64,000 bases of DNA from an uncultured Oscillospiraceae bacterium (GTDB lineage Bacteria > Bacillota > Clostridia > Oscillospirales > Oscillospiraceae): positions 248,001-312,000 of the forward strand of contig CAKTEQ010000001.1 in the NCBI GenBank assembly GCA_934552825.1, given 5' to 3'. Under the pieces are notes generated by a model that ran no database searches, was not told the DNA's origin, and was given only the letters and a program-made list of their open reading frames with translations. A program made the translations under genes and the position numbers. Within the stretch, counting starts at the first letter, position 1; each line of letters begins with the position of its first letter. Shown one piece after another: positions 1 through 9,019 of this stretch.

Positions 1-271
1 CGGCGTGCTCCATATTGACGGCAGCGTCTGGCTCCAGAACGCCGACCTTAAAATCACCGGCGGCTAAATCCGCATAACGGGCAGCCTCTCTATGGAGAGA
101 GGTTCCGTTGAGATAAGCGGCGGCACCGTCACCCTGGCCAGGGGACTTTGGCTGGGTGAGGGGGATATACTCATCACCGGCGGCACCGTCATCGTTCCAG
201 GCGGCGAAAGCTCTCTTGCCGCCGAGAACGGGCAGCTCATAGTCTCCGGCGGAACTGTGACAGGGCCTTAA
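1..271 (+). pseudogene. 3' end of repeat-rich surface protein, interrupted by in-frame stop
   Basis: Reading in frame 2 gives short beta-helix-like repeats with recurring SGGTVT / TGGTVI motifs, as in secreted or wall-attached carbohydrate-binding proteins. A TAA at 65-67 interrupts the frame, but the same repeat pattern continues in the same frame to a second TAA at 269-271. An ATG at 92 could start a 59-residue remnant, but no ribosome binding site is obvious. The 5' part lies outside the window. Either the gene has a nonsense mutation, or the true end is at 67 and the rest is decayed. A sequencing error (CAA read as TAA) would also explain it. Confidence 0.45.
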
Positions 272-280
272 ATCAAGAAT

Positions 281-324
281 AAAAAACGCAGCGTGAACCC
301 TGAGAGATTCACGCTGCGTTTTTT
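281..324. terminator. bidirectional intrinsic terminator
   Basis: A 17-bp stem (281-297 with 308-324) around a 10-nt loop, flanked by A6 on one side and T6 on the other. It serves the converging surface-protein remnant and the WYL regulator, whose stop codon overlaps it. Confidence 0.85.
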
Positions 325-1309
325 ATCTGTAATTTTCCGCTATCCGCTCCGCCATGCCCCGGAACTCGTCCGCGACCCGCTGAGGGTAGAGTATGCGCAC
401 GCCCTCCCCAAGGCCGAATACCCACGCCATGAACTGCGGGCTCACGTCCACCTCCAGCGTTGCCGTGAAGGCGTCGTCCCCATCCGGCACCAGCATGATA
501 TCCTCTCCGAAGCGGTCGATCACAACTCCGGCAAGGTTCGAGGAAAATCTCAGACGCACCTGTTCCGTGCTGCCCCCAAACATACCGAACACCCGCTTTG
601 CGTACCGGGCGAGATTCAGCTCCCGGAAACGCTCGATGCCCCTTCGCTCGCTCTCAAGGAGACGTATCCTCGCCATCTTGTCCACCCGGTAATGCTTCAG
701 TATATCCGCCTGGGCGTCATAGGCGATGAGGTAATAGTTCTCGTCGTCCCAGGTGAGGGCAAAGGGACTGACAACATAGTCCTGCCCGTCCCTGCGCAGG
801 ACCTTTTCCTTTTTCATGTTATATTCGTAGTATTTAAAGGCTATCTCCCGGTTCTCCGCGATAGCCGCGTGCAGCTCATCCACGTTATAGTATATGCTCT
901 CGTTCATGGTCTTCACTCTGTCCCTGATAAAGAGCTGGCGGCGCAGCGTCCGCCGCTGGGCCTCGCTGCACTGAGTGCCCAGCTTTTCGATGAGCTCCAT
1001 GGATTTTTTATAAGTTATAAACTTCGAGGACTGCACCGCGTCCACAAGGAGCTTCAGCTCCGGCAGTTCAAAGCCCCGCCCTGTGAGTGCATAGCCGCTG
1101 AGCCCTCCCCGCCCGCTGGCGATATCAAATCCGAACTCCCGGAGAGCCTCAATATCCCCATATACGCTCTTGCGCTCGGCGTGGATGCCGTACTTCTCCA
1201 GCTCACTCAGAAGCTGAGGCATGGAAATGCTCGTCTCCCCGTCAGTCTTTTCCCACAGTATCTTCAGCACATAGAGTATCTTCAGCTTCTGGTTTTCGCT
1301 CCTCGCCAT
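323..1309 (-). CDS. WYL-domain transcriptional regulator
   Basis: DNA-binding regulator of the YafY/WYL family, about 328 residues. The N-terminal winged helix (residues 1-65) carries the typical AERKSVYGDIEAL segment. The middle carries the WYL-type ligand domain around NYYLIAY and HYRVDKM. ATG at 1309 is chosen over an upstream start at 1369 because GGAGGAGGAAG lies just before it and MARSENQKLKILY is the usual family start. It overlaps the end of the upstream DUF1576 gene by 68 nt, so the two are probably co-transcribed. The ligand and target genes are unknown. Confidence 0.85.
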   Translation of the reverse strand: MARSENQKLKILYVLKILWEKTDGETSISMPQLLSELEKYGIHAERKSVYGDIEALREFGFDIASGRGGLSGYALTGRGFELPELKLLVDAVQSSKFITYKKSMELIEKLGTQCSEAQRRTLRRQLFIRDRVKTMNESIYYNVDELHAAIAENREIAFKYYEYNMKKEKVLRRDGQDYVVSPFALTWDDENYYLIAYDAQADILKHYRVDKMARIRLLESERRGIERFRELNLARYAKRVFGMFGGSTEQVRLRFSSNLAGVVIDRFGEDIMLVPDGDDAFTATLEVDVSPQFMAWVFGLGEGVRILYPQRVADEFRGMAERIAENYR

Positions 1310-2606
1310 AGTCTTCCTCCTCCGGATAGAACATATCCGTATAATCGCCCTCGTCCAGCACCGCCTCACGGCGCTTCTCTATTCTGGACAGTATCGGGTA
1401 CATAACAATGGACACAAGTCCCGTGGAAAAACCGTTGTTGTAAAGATTAAGTCCACCCAGCGGGCTGCCCGCGAAAAGCACGACGCTGGAGTGCAGGAAC
1501 CCCGCCGCGAAGCCGGGCACAATGCCGAAGATATCTGTTATAGGCGCAAGTCCTGTGCAGAAAAGGCCGGCCAGAAGCATCACCGGATCGTCCATCTCCC
1601 ATTTGTTGAGAGCGCTGCCCAAAAGGACGCCCAGCATCACAGGCAGGATATTTCTCGGATTCATGCCGGCGACGGCAAAAGCCGCGACCACCATTATCCC
1701 GCCCACCGTGGGTCCGTTCACCGCGCCCCCGGACACGAGCACATACCCCAGTGCCAGCGCGCCGCAAAGGGATATATTAATGAGTACCGCCGGAGCGCCG
1801 AAGCGGGATATATAGTCGTTCGGCGCTCTGTCCCTGCACCGTATAAGCTCGCCGTAGCTCTTCACAGCTTTTCTGCCTCCGCTGAGCCCCGCCGCGAGCA
1901 GCACAAGAAACACCCCGCCCATGAAAAAGCTCATGACATTCGTATACCGGGTGCTCCAGAAATACGTACTCTCCGGCGCGGCGCCGAACGCCTTGAAAAG
2001 GGATACAAGCACCATTGCAAGCAACCCTCCGGCAAAGCCCATGTTAAAGAGATTCATACCGTTTTGAATATGGAAAGTGTGGGATGAGAGGATCAGCATC
2101 ACAAACCCGATGACCACTCCCACACCAAGCGCCATGGCTATATGCCCGGGCGTACCCCCCTGCCTGAAGGCGACGAAGGACACCAATGGCGCGAGGGTAG
2201 ACGCCATCAGGGAAATATGCACGTATTTAACGAACTTCTCCCTTGTAAAAACAGAATAGAGCCACGTTCCGAAGATTATGGGCAGCATATTCGCAAGGTT
2301 TTTGCCGAAGAGGGCAAAGCCCGCCATAAGGCCCAGGGTGGTAACGGTGGAACCTGTGACCGGGTCCCTGGTGAGACACAGCAGCCCCACAGAGACGCCT
2401 ATCACAGCGGCGCTGTTTATGAGCGCCGCCCCCGCTCCGGCGGAGGCAAAATAGTCGGTTATGAGCGTGTCTTCGGTCGTGATAATAGTATAGAGCCCCC
2501 GGAGTATCTCCCCCGGAGACGAGAGGACGAAGCCCAGCGCCGCCATGCAGGCGGCGAGGAGAAGGAAGGCGAGATATATGGCGCTGCCGTGACGAATTAT
2601 CTTCAT
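1242..2606 (-). CDS. DUF1576 integral membrane protein
   Basis: A 454-residue polytopic membrane protein with about ten hydrophobic segments, matching the DUF1576 family of Firmicutes. Its function is not established. Glycine-rich helices suggest a transporter or channel. The C-terminal 45 residues are acidic and cytosolic in character, and this tail is encoded in the stretch that overlaps the WYL gene. ATG at 2606 has GAGGAG upstream. The shared transcript with a WYL regulator suggests control by a small ligand. Confidence 0.8.
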   Translation of the reverse strand: MKIIRHGSAIYLAFLLLAACMAALGFVLSSPGEILRGLYTIITTEDTLITDYFASAGAGAALINSAAVIGVSVGLLCLTRDPVTGSTVTTLGLMAGFALFGKNLANMLPIIFGTWLYSVFTREKFVKYVHISLMASTLAPLVSFVAFRQGGTPGHIAMALGVGVVIGFVMLILSSHTFHIQNGMNLFNMGFAGGLLAMVLVSLFKAFGAAPESTYFWSTRYTNVMSFFMGGVFLVLLAAGLSGGRKAVKSYGELIRCRDRAPNDYISRFGAPAVLINISLCGALALGYVLVSGGAVNGPTVGGIMVVAAFAVAGMNPRNILPVMLGVLLGSALNKWEMDDPVMLLAGLFCTGLAPITDIFGIVPGFAAGFLHSSVVLFAGSPLGGLNLYNNGFSTGLVSIVMYPILSRIEKRREAVLDEGDYTDMFYPEEEDYGEERKPEAEDTLCAEDTVGKD

Positions 2607-2666
2607 GGTAACTCCTCAAAATCTTTTTATAAAACTATAACAGATTTTCGTCCCGCCGTAAAGAGA

Positions 2667-2692
2667 GCTCCGCATCCGTATGGATGCGGAGC
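2667..2692 (-). terminator. terminator after pheA
   Basis: Stem GCTCCGCATCC with GGATGCGGAGC around GTAT, directly after the pheA stop on the minus strand and followed by CTCTCTTT. The U-tract is imperfect. Confidence 0.65.
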
Positions 2693-2697
2693 AAAGC

Positions 2698-3582
2698 TCA
2701 TTCATCTTCAAGATTGGATCTGAAATTGCCGAATATTCTCAGGTCGTCACTGGCGGCGGAGAGCTCGCGTATCACATCCGGCATACCCGGCGCGAGCAGA
2801 TCCCCCGTGAATTCCAGGAAAAACATATACTTGAACTTACAGTTTGGCACGGGGCGCGACTCAAGGCGCACCATGTTCAGTCCGTTCCGCGCGAATATGC
2901 CCAATATCTCATACAGTGAGCCGCTTTCATGGGGCACACGGAAGCTTGTGCATATCTTATCCCGTCCCGGGCGCAGCTCCATGGCAGAAGACACTATCAC
3001 AAAGCGCGTCGTATTATGGGGATTGTCGTTCACACCCTCCAGGAGTATTTTAAGCCCATATATCTCGGCGCAGCGCTCGCTGCATATGGCCCCCCTGGTC
3101 TTATCGCCCAACTGCGCGACCATACGAGCGCTCCCCGCCGTGTCCTCCTGAGCTACAGCGTTCCAGCCGTACCTCGCTATATTGTGCTCGCACTGGAAAA
3201 GGCCCTGCTCATGGGAATAAACAGTCCTTATATCCTGTTCCCGCGCCTCGGGAAGCACGGCAAGACAGTGGTTTACCCTCACTGTCGTCTCCCCCACTAT
3301 GAAGCACTCGTACTCGGTGAGCAGGTCGAACACCTGTCTTATTGCGCCGGAGGTGGTGTTCTCAATGGGCAAAACGCCGTAGTCGGCTCTGCCGTCCTTC
3401 ACGGCGGAAAACACGTCCTCAAACTGGGAAAGCCCCTGGGTCGCTACTTCCCTCCCGAAAAACCTCATTGCGGCTATCTCGCTGTAAGCGCCGGGCTCTC
3501 CTTGGTATACGACGTGGGGAGCGGCGACCGGCTCGCGCCTGCCCCTGAGGTTCAAAGCATATCTCTCATATGTTTCGTTCAT
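2698..3582 (-). CDS. pheA: prephenate dehydratase
   Basis: Converts prephenate to phenylpyruvate in phenylalanine synthesis; about 294 residues. The PDT domain begins at YQGEPGAYSE (about residues 26-35) and includes the ENTTSG segment and the TTRF motif near residue 190, needed for catalysis. A C-terminal ACT domain contains the ESRP motif that binds phenylalanine, so feedback inhibition is expected. There is no N-terminal chorismate mutase domain. ATG at 3582 has GAGG nine bases upstream and is preferred over a TTG at 3597. It follows the DAHP synthase gene in one operon. Confidence 0.93.
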   Translation of the reverse strand: MNETYERYALNLRGRREPVAAPHVVYQGEPGAYSEIAAMRFFGREVATQGLSQFEDVFSAVKDGRADYGVLPIENTTSGAIRQVFDLLTEYECFIVGETTVRVNHCLAVLPEAREQDIRTVYSHEQGLFQCEHNIARYGWNAVAQEDTAGSARMVAQLGDKTRGAICSERCAEIYGLKILLEGVNDNPHNTTRFVIVSSAMELRPGRDKICTSFRVPHESGSLYEILGIFARNGLNMVRLESRPVPNCKFKYMFFLEFTGDLLAPGMPDVIRELSAASDDLRIFGNFRSNLEDE

Positions 3583-3593
3583 ATTCCGCAGCC

Positions 3594-4610
3594 TCAATCC
3601 ATATTTCTGCCCAGGAGCGCCGTCATGCCGTTTATCTTCGTCATCAGCTCTCCAAACTGAGCGGGAGTTATGGACTGCTGCCCGTCACACTTGGCGTGAG
3701 GCGGATCATTGTGGACCTCGATCATCACGCCGTCCGCGCCTGCGGCGATGCCCGCCAGCGTGAGCGGCTCTACGAGCCAGGAATAACCGCCGGAATGGCT
3801 GGGGTCGATTATTACCGGAAGGTGGCTCATGCGTTTTATGGCAGGTATCGCGGAGACATCCAGAGTGTTGCGTGTATAGTTCTCGAAGGTCCTGATGCCC
3901 CGCTCACAAAGGATAACATTCTCGTTGCCCCCTGCCATGATGTACTCTGCGGACATTATCCACTCCTCATATGTGTTGGAGAGGCCCCGCTTGAGGAGCA
4001 CGGGCTTGGACATTTTGCCGACCTCCTTAAGAAGGTCGAAGTTCTGCATATTTCGGGCGCCTATCTGCACCAGGTCCACTTTCTCTTCGAAAAGATCGCA
4101 GAACTGGGGCCCCATCAACTCGGTAACTATGGGCATACCTGTCTCGGCCTTTGCCTCCAGTAAAAGCTTAAGACCGTCCTTCCCCATGCCCTGGAAGGAA
4201 TAGGGAGAGGTGCGGGGCTTGAAGGCGCCGCCTCTGAGCATCGCTGCACCGGATGCGCTGACACTGCGGGCGATGTCGATTATCTGCTCCTCGCTCTCCA
4301 CAGAGCAGGGCCCGGCTATGACGGCAAAATTATTGCCTCCGACTTTTATGCCGCTCACATCCACGATAGTGTCATCGGGATGGAACTTACGGTTTGCTTT
4401 CTTATAGGGCTCCTGAACGCGCATTACGCGCTCCACGTTTTCGTTAAGGAGAATATCCTCCTCGTTGAGCCCCAGTGTATCTCCCACCAGGCCGAGGATG
4501 CTGCAGCCAACGCCGTTCGTGACGCTTACCTTAAAGCCCTCCGCCTCAAATTTTGCCGTAAGCTTCCTTATGCTCACCTGGTCGGTGTTGGGCTTCATTA
4601 TGATTACCAC
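3594..4610 (-). CDS. aroF: 3-deoxy-7-phosphoheptulonate synthase (DAHP synthase)
   Basis: First step of the shikimate pathway: phosphoenolpyruvate plus erythrose 4-phosphate gives DAHP. It is the type I-beta form, 338 residues, the same length as the Thermotoga enzyme. An N-terminal ferredoxin-like (ACT-like) regulatory domain of about 75 residues precedes the barrel. Barrel landmarks are IAGPCSVES, FKPRTSPYSFQG and DPSHSGG. The start is GTG at 4610 with AAGGAGG eight bases upstream. Pairing with pheA makes a short phenylalanine-directed operon; the regulatory domain probably senses Tyr or Phe. Confidence 0.93.
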   Translation of the reverse strand: MVIIMKPNTDQVSIRKLTAKFEAEGFKVSVTNGVGCSILGLVGDTLGLNEEDILLNENVERVMRVQEPYKKANRKFHPDDTIVDVSGIKVGGNNFAVIAGPCSVESEEQIIDIARSVSASGAAMLRGGAFKPRTSPYSFQGMGKDGLKLLLEAKAETGMPIVTELMGPQFCDLFEEKVDLVQIGARNMQNFDLLKEVGKMSKPVLLKRGLSNTYEEWIMSAEYIMAGGNENVILCERGIRTFENYTRNTLDVSAIPAIKRMSHLPVIIDPSHSGGYSWLVEPLTLAGIAAGADGVMIEVHNDPPHAKCDGQQSITPAQFGELMTKINGMTALLGRNMD

Positions 4611-4634
4611 GTTTCGTTACCTCCTTAAAGAAAA

Positions 4635-4658
4635 TGCCACCCGGATCACCGGATGGCA
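4635..4658 (-). terminator. terminator-like hairpin between alpha/beta hydrolase and aroF
   Basis: A 10-bp stem with a TGAT loop followed by TTTTCTTT on the minus strand. It probably ends transcripts of the upstream hydrolase gene. Its left arm overlaps the expected start site of the aroF promoter, so aroF mRNAs would carry only part of the hairpin. Confidence 0.7.
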
Positions 4659-4660
4659 CT

Positions 4661-4689
4661 ATTATAAATAAAAGATACGCGCTTTTCAA
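4661..4689 (-). promoter_or_regulatory. promoter of aroF-pheA
   Basis: On the minus strand TTGAAA (4684-4689), a 17-bp spacer and TATAAT (4661-4666). Transcription should start near 4654, inside the adjacent hairpin. Confidence 0.75.
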
Positions 4690-4731
4690 CGAATTTATTC
4701 CCGGCTAAATTTCTAAAGAAATCCAGCCGCT

Positions 4732-5682
4732 TCAGTCGTATTTTGTGAAGAATTCAGCCGTTATCCCCTCATATCGCTCAGGATCAGAGTACCAGCTGCG
4801 TATGTGCCCCGCCCCCGGGAACGTATGTATCTCCTTCGGCGCCGTGCAGAGGTCGTAATTCTTCCGGCTCATGGATGCGGGCACAAAGGTATCCGCCTCT
4901 CCGTGGATGAACATTACGGGCACCCGGCATTTTCTCATGGCGTCAAATGTTGAACACTGCCCAAAGGTAAACCCGCCAAGGAGCTTGCAGAAGAGGTTGA
5001 GCTGCGGATAGAAGAAAAAGAAGCTGGAGTGCATGTTCTTCCGGATTATATGGCGGCATATGTCCTTTCCCGAGGAAAAGCCGCAGTCCTCTATGACACC
5101 GTGGACATAGGTTGGCAGCCCCACTCCCGTGCTGTCCATAACCGTCGTCGCGCCCATGGACGCCCCGAACACATATAACGGCAGGTCAGGGAAAAGCTCG
5201 TGCGTCCGCTCCACCCATTTCAGAACGTCATACCGTTCCTTCACGCCGAAGCAGATATACCTCCCGCCGCTCTCTCCGTGCGCGCGCTGATCCGGGAAAA
5301 CAACGCTGCAGCCCATGTTCATGAGCATCTCCCCCGGGCCGCTGAAGTCGTCGGCCCATGTGCTGCGCCATCCGTGAAAACAGATAACAACGCGCTCAGC
5401 TCCGGGCAATGCGTACATCCTTCCAACGAGAGCCTCCCCGTCGTCGGCTGTCACGGAGATCTTCTCCATAGGCATCGCTCTGAGTCTGGCGGCCCGCGTC
5501 TCTCTGTCGGAGTGCCTCCGGCCCGCGACGGCCCTCCCTGTGCCCTTCAGCACACGTTGGACCCATGAGGGCAGCTTCGGCTGGACTCTGTCTATGGCGT
5601 TGCGCGCCATAATATACGACGCCGCAAGGGACAGCGCCAAAAGCACCGCCACCGCCGCGATTATCCATACCCATGCTCCCAT
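4732..5682 (-). CDS. membrane-anchored alpha/beta hydrolase
   Basis: A 316-residue serine hydrolase. Residues 5-27 form one N-terminal membrane anchor. The alpha/beta fold shows the oxyanion region CFHGW (101-105), the nucleophile elbow GASMGA with Ser175, a late Asp in GEADTF and a His in GAGHIRSW. The substrate is unknown; relatives act on esters or peptides at the cell surface. It is a single gene or in a loose pair with the GDPD gene upstream, 56 bp away. Confidence 0.85.
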   Translation of the reverse strand: MGAWVWIIAAVAVLLALSLAASYIMARNAIDRVQPKLPSWVQRVLKGTGRAVAGRRHSDRETRAARLRAMPMEKISVTADDGEALVGRMYALPGAERVVICFHGWRSTWADDFSGPGEMLMNMGCSVVFPDQRAHGESGGRYICFGVKERYDVLKWVERTHELFPDLPLYVFGASMGATTVMDSTGVGLPTYVHGVIEDCGFSSGKDICRHIIRKNMHSSFFFFYPQLNLFCKLLGGFTFGQCSTFDAMRKCRVPVMFIHGEADTFVPASMSRKNYDLCTAPKEIHTFPGAGHIRSWYSDPERYEGITAEFFTKYD

Positions 5683-5738
5683 TTGCCGCTTCCCCTTTCA
5701 TAGTGATGGGGGATATTATATCACACCATGAAGGAAAA

Positions 5739-6506
5739 TCAACTGTATTTCCCCTCAAATATAACGCCGTCGCCCCTGCCGAGAAGCTTTTTCCGCTTCT
5801 CTTCATCCCTCACGGTCCACCATATCATCCCGGTCCTCCAGAGTTTTCTGCACAGGAGCAGTGACAGTCCCGCCCGCTCCCCAACGCGGGGCGCAATGAG
5901 GTCCGGCCGCGTGATGACATTTGTGATCAGGCTCCCGAGAAGTCTGCCCGCCCCCGGCAGCCTTGCCGTAAGCTGGCATCTGATATAGCTTCCCGCGTGG
6001 AACCTGAACCAGATCAGCGCTCTCGGATCGAAACTCTCCACGATATACTCCCCCGCTCCCCTCTCAAGCTCAGCCAACACGGCGGGGCAGATGCGCCGGG
6101 TATCCCCCGCCGTTTTTATCTCCACGATGCTCTTTCTCTTCCCCAGGACACTGAGTGCCTCACTTAGGGTCGGCATCTTGCTCCCGTCGCCAAGCGTACG
6201 GCATCGCAGCTCTTCAAGGGTCAGCTCCCCCACCTTTCCCGGCATGGCGCAGGTGCGCGCCGTGTCAGCGTCATGGATCACCACAGGGACGCCGTCCGAC
6301 GTAAGACGCACATCCAGTTCCGCACCGAAGGCTCCGCATTTCTTAAATGCCGCCAGGGAATTTTCCGGAACAGCGCCGCCGTGCAACCCTCTGTGGGCAT
6401 AGGCGCACCCCAGGAATCGCCGAACTTCCCCTCTCTTTCTCAGTCTCGGTTTTATCGCCAGCAGATAGAGCGCCCAAAGTGCCGCGGCCGTCAGCAGTAA
6501 GTTCAT
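5739..6506 (-). CDS. glycerophosphodiester phosphodiesterase
   Basis: Hydrolyses glycerophosphodiesters to glycerol 3-phosphate and an alcohol, probably at the membrane because residues 1-18 form a hydrophobic anchor. The TIM-barrel GDPD domain begins with AHRGLHGG and PENSLAAF. The metal-binding ELDVRLTSDG and VIHD segments follow. ATG at 6506 with GGAGG seven bases upstream is preferred over a start at 6530. It has 255 residues, a normal family length. Confidence 0.9.
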   Translation of the reverse strand: MNLLLTAAALWALYLLAIKPRLRKRGEVRRFLGCAYAHRGLHGGAVPENSLAAFKKCGAFGAELDVRLTSDGVPVVIHDADTARTCAMPGKVGELTLEELRCRTLGDGSKMPTLSEALSVLGKRKSIVEIKTAGDTRRICPAVLAELERGAGEYIVESFDPRALIWFRFHAGSYIRCQLTARLPGAGRLLGSLITNVITRPDLIAPRVGERAGLSLLLCRKLWRTGMIWWTVRDEEKRKKLLGRGDGVIFEGKYS

Positions 6507-6540
6507 CTTATAGCCTCCATCCTTAAACATGTGTTTTTTT

Positions 6541-6568
6541 ATTGTATAAAAATAAAAATATAGTGAAA
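6541..6568 (-). promoter_or_regulatory. possible promoter of the GDPD gene
   Basis: TTTCAC (6563-6568), a 16-bp spacer and TACAAT (6541-6546) on the minus strand, in the region divergent from the dehydrogenase operon. A moderate match only. Confidence 0.4.
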
Positions 6569-6628
6569 TCTCAGTGCTTTTATGATATGCTTTTTGTGAT
6601 TATACACACAAATCCGGGAGGTTAAGCC

Positions 6629-8230
6629 ATGAGCATTGACGTTCACCCCTTCACTGATGAATATGCGGAATTCCTCAGGGATGAGTCCAGGAGCACCGGA
6701 TACGCCGAGTCCATCTCCTTCCCTTCAAACGGCGAGGAACTGGCGGCGGTCATAGGGAATCCCTCCCTTGAAGACACCCCGCTCACCATCCAGGGCGGAC
6801 GGACAGGTCTGTCCGCGGCCGCAGTACCCCAGGGCGGACATATAATCAACTTAAGCCGGATGGACAGAATACTCGGCGCCAGGCTGGAAGCCGACGGCAG
6901 CGCCTTTGTCACGGTGCAGCCCGGCGTTGTCCTGGGCACACTGCGCAAAGCTCTCCTGCGTGGCGAGACTGACACCGAGGGCTGGGATGAGAACAGCCTG
7001 GAGGCCTGGCGGAGCATCACCGGGGGCAAGTACTTCTTCTCCCCCGATCCCACCGAAACCTCCGCCACTATCGGCGGTATGGTCGGCTGCGGTGCCTCCG
7101 GAGCCCGTTCCTTCGGCTTCGGCTCCGTCAGATCGTATGTGGAGAGTATGCGTCTCGTTTTGGCTGACGGGCGCACCTTATCCCTGCGCCGTGGCGAGAA
7201 TTTCGCCGACGGCAGAGTGTTTGCACTCACCTGCGATGACGGCAGCACAGTTTCCGGTGTTCTGCCGAATCACCTGATGCCAAATGTAAAGAACGCCTCC
7301 GGATATTATATCACGCCCGGCATGGATATGCTCGACCTTTTCATCGGCGGCGAGGGCACGCTTGCCATAGCCTCGGAGATCGAGCTGCGTCTGCGCCCCT
7401 CCCCCGCCGCCTGCTGGGGTATAACCAGCTTTTTCCCTGACGAAAAGAGTGCGCTGAGATTCGTGCGGTGTCTCCGCGGGGACGCGTGCAGCGCGTCAGC
7501 CTTCAGCCATCGCCCGATAGCCATCGAGTTTTTCGACGAACGCTCTCTGCGCCTGCTCCGGGAGAAAAAGCGCACGACTGCCGCTTTTGCCGCCATTCAG
7601 GAGATAAAGGAGAGCTATAACTGCGCCGTTTACACCGAGCTGCACGGGGACGGGGACGACAAGCTTTTCGCGCTCCTGGCGGAGTTCACGGCTCTCCTGG
7701 CCCTCTGCGGCGGAGACGGGAACGAAACATGGGCTGCCGTGAATTCTAGAGATATGGAGAAGCTCCAGTTCTTCCGCCACGCCGTACCGGAATGTGTCAA
7801 CATGACCATAGATGAGCGGCGCAAGACCTCTCCGACTATAACTAAGCTGGGTACGGATATGGCGGTTACGGACAGGGACCTGGAATGGGTGATGGCAATG
7901 TACCGCCGGGACCTGGACGCCGCAGGTCTCGACTACGTGGTGTTCGGACACATCGGCAGCAATCATCTCCATGTGAACATCCTCCCAAGAGACTCCGGCG
8001 AGTATGCCACGGGAAAGGCGCTCTACCTCAAGTGGGCGCGGGAGATATCCGCCCGGGGCGGTACGGTCTCCGCCGAACACGGCGTCGGCAAGCTCAAGGC
8101 GGACTTCTTCGCCGTGATGGCAGGTGAGAAGCGCCTTGATGAGCTGAGAGCGCTGAAAAGCCTCTTTGACCCCGGCTTCCGGCTCAACCCCGGCAATATG
8201 TTCTCCCCCGGAGAGGAGGTGCGAAAATGA
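6629..8230 (+). CDS. FAD-linked 2-hydroxyacid (lactate-type) dehydrogenase
   Basis: A 533-residue flavoenzyme of the GlcD/LctD class. A PCMH-type FAD domain spans about residues 35-260 (TIQGGRTGLS, PTETSATIGGM). The C-terminal FAD-oxidase domain carries GHIGSNHLHVN and SAEHGVGKL. It heads an operon with EtfB (4-nt overlap) and a ferredoxin-fused EtfA, the set known from the electron-confurcating lactate dehydrogenase of Acetobacterium woodii. It is longer than the usual LctD (about 465), with an insert around residues 110-135, so the substrate may be a 2-hydroxyacid other than lactate. Confidence 0.85.
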   Translation: MSIDVHPFTDEYAEFLRDESRSTGYAESISFPSNGEELAAVIGNPSLEDTPLTIQGGRTGLSAAAVPQGGHIINLSRMDRILGARLEADGSAFVTVQPGVVLGTLRKALLRGETDTEGWDENSLEAWRSITGGKYFFSPDPTETSATIGGMVGCGASGARSFGFGSVRSYVESMRLVLADGRTLSLRRGENFADGRVFALTCDDGSTVSGVLPNHLMPNVKNASGYYITPGMDMLDLFIGGEGTLAIASEIELRLRPSPAACWGITSFFPDEKSALRFVRCLRGDACSASAFSHRPIAIEFFDERSLRLLREKKRTTAAFAAIQEIKESYNCAVYTELHGDGDDKLFALLAEFTALLALCGGDGNETWAAVNSRDMEKLQFFRHAVPECVNMTIDERRKTSPTITKLGTDMAVTDRDLEWVMAMYRRDLDAAGLDYVVFGHIGSNHLHVNILPRDSGEYATGKALYLKWAREISARGGTVSAEHGVGKLKADFFAVMAGEKRLDELRALKSLFDPGFRLNPGNMFSPGEEVRK

Positions 8231-9009
8231 ACATAACCGTCTGCATAAAGCAGGTCCCCGGCTCAAACGAGGTCAGGATGGACCCCGTCACCAACACCAT
8301 AATCCGCGATGCTGAGGACGCCGTGATAAACCCCTTCGATACCTTCGGCATCGAGGAGGCCATACGTCTCAAGGAGCGGTTCGGCGGGCACATAACCGCC
8401 CTGTCCATGGGCATTCCCGCCGTCAGCGAACTGCTGCGGGAGACGATAAGCCTCGGCTGCGACGAGGGTATACTTCTCTCCGACAGAGCTTTTGCCGGCG
8501 CCGATACTCTCGCCACGGCGTACGCCCTCAGCCTCGCCGTGCCAAACGGCTGCGACCTTATCATCTGCGGCAAGCAGGCGACAGACGGCGACACCGCCCA
8601 GGTCGGTCCGATGCTGGCGGAAATGCTCGCCATAGGTCACCTTTCAGACGTGAGCGAGGTGGTCGACGTGTCTGGCGGGAAAATCACCTGCCGCCGCATG
8701 ACCGATGACGGCTACGAACTGGTTTCAATGATCCTGCCCGCTCTCATCACCGTCACAAAAGAGATAAACGTCCCCCGCCTGCCCAGCGTTCTGGGGCTGC
8801 TGCGGGGTAAAAGCGCCCCCGTCCCGGTACTCTCCGCGGCAGACGTAAAGGCTGACACCGCCCGTACCGGGCTGACCGGCTCCCCTACACAGGTGGTGCG
8901 CACGTTCATCCCCTCCCACACAGCGGCTAGCATAACTCTCCCCGGCAATTCCCCCCGGGAAAAAGCTGCGGCGCTCGCTGCCGCGCTCCGTGAGCGTGGA
9001 ATTATATAG
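8227..9009 (+). CDS. etfB: electron transfer flavoprotein beta subunit
   Basis: A 260-residue EtfB with the typical start NITVCIKQVP, the mid-domain segment DLIICGKQATDGDTAQVGP and the RLPSVLG region. It pairs with the EtfA encoded next. In bifurcating ETFs this subunit carries the second FAD; whether that holds here cannot be settled by eye. Its ATG overlaps the dehydrogenase stop (ATGA), indicating coupled translation. Confidence 0.92.
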   Translation: MNITVCIKQVPGSNEVRMDPVTNTIIRDAEDAVINPFDTFGIEEAIRLKERFGGHITALSMGIPAVSELLRETISLGCDEGILLSDRAFAGADTLATAYALSLAVPNGCDLIICGKQATDGDTAQVGPMLAEMLAIGHLSDVSEVVDVSGGKITCRRMTDDGYELVSMILPALITVTKEINVPRLPSVLGLLRGKSAPVPVLSAADVKADTARTGLTGSPTQVVRTFIPSHTAASITLPGNSPREKAAALAAALRERGII

Positions 9010-9019
9010 GAGGTGCACC

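Noticed and set aside
6629..8230. Firm naming as D-lactate dehydrogenase
   Set aside because: The length and insert differ from LctD, and substrate-determining residues cannot be judged by eye.
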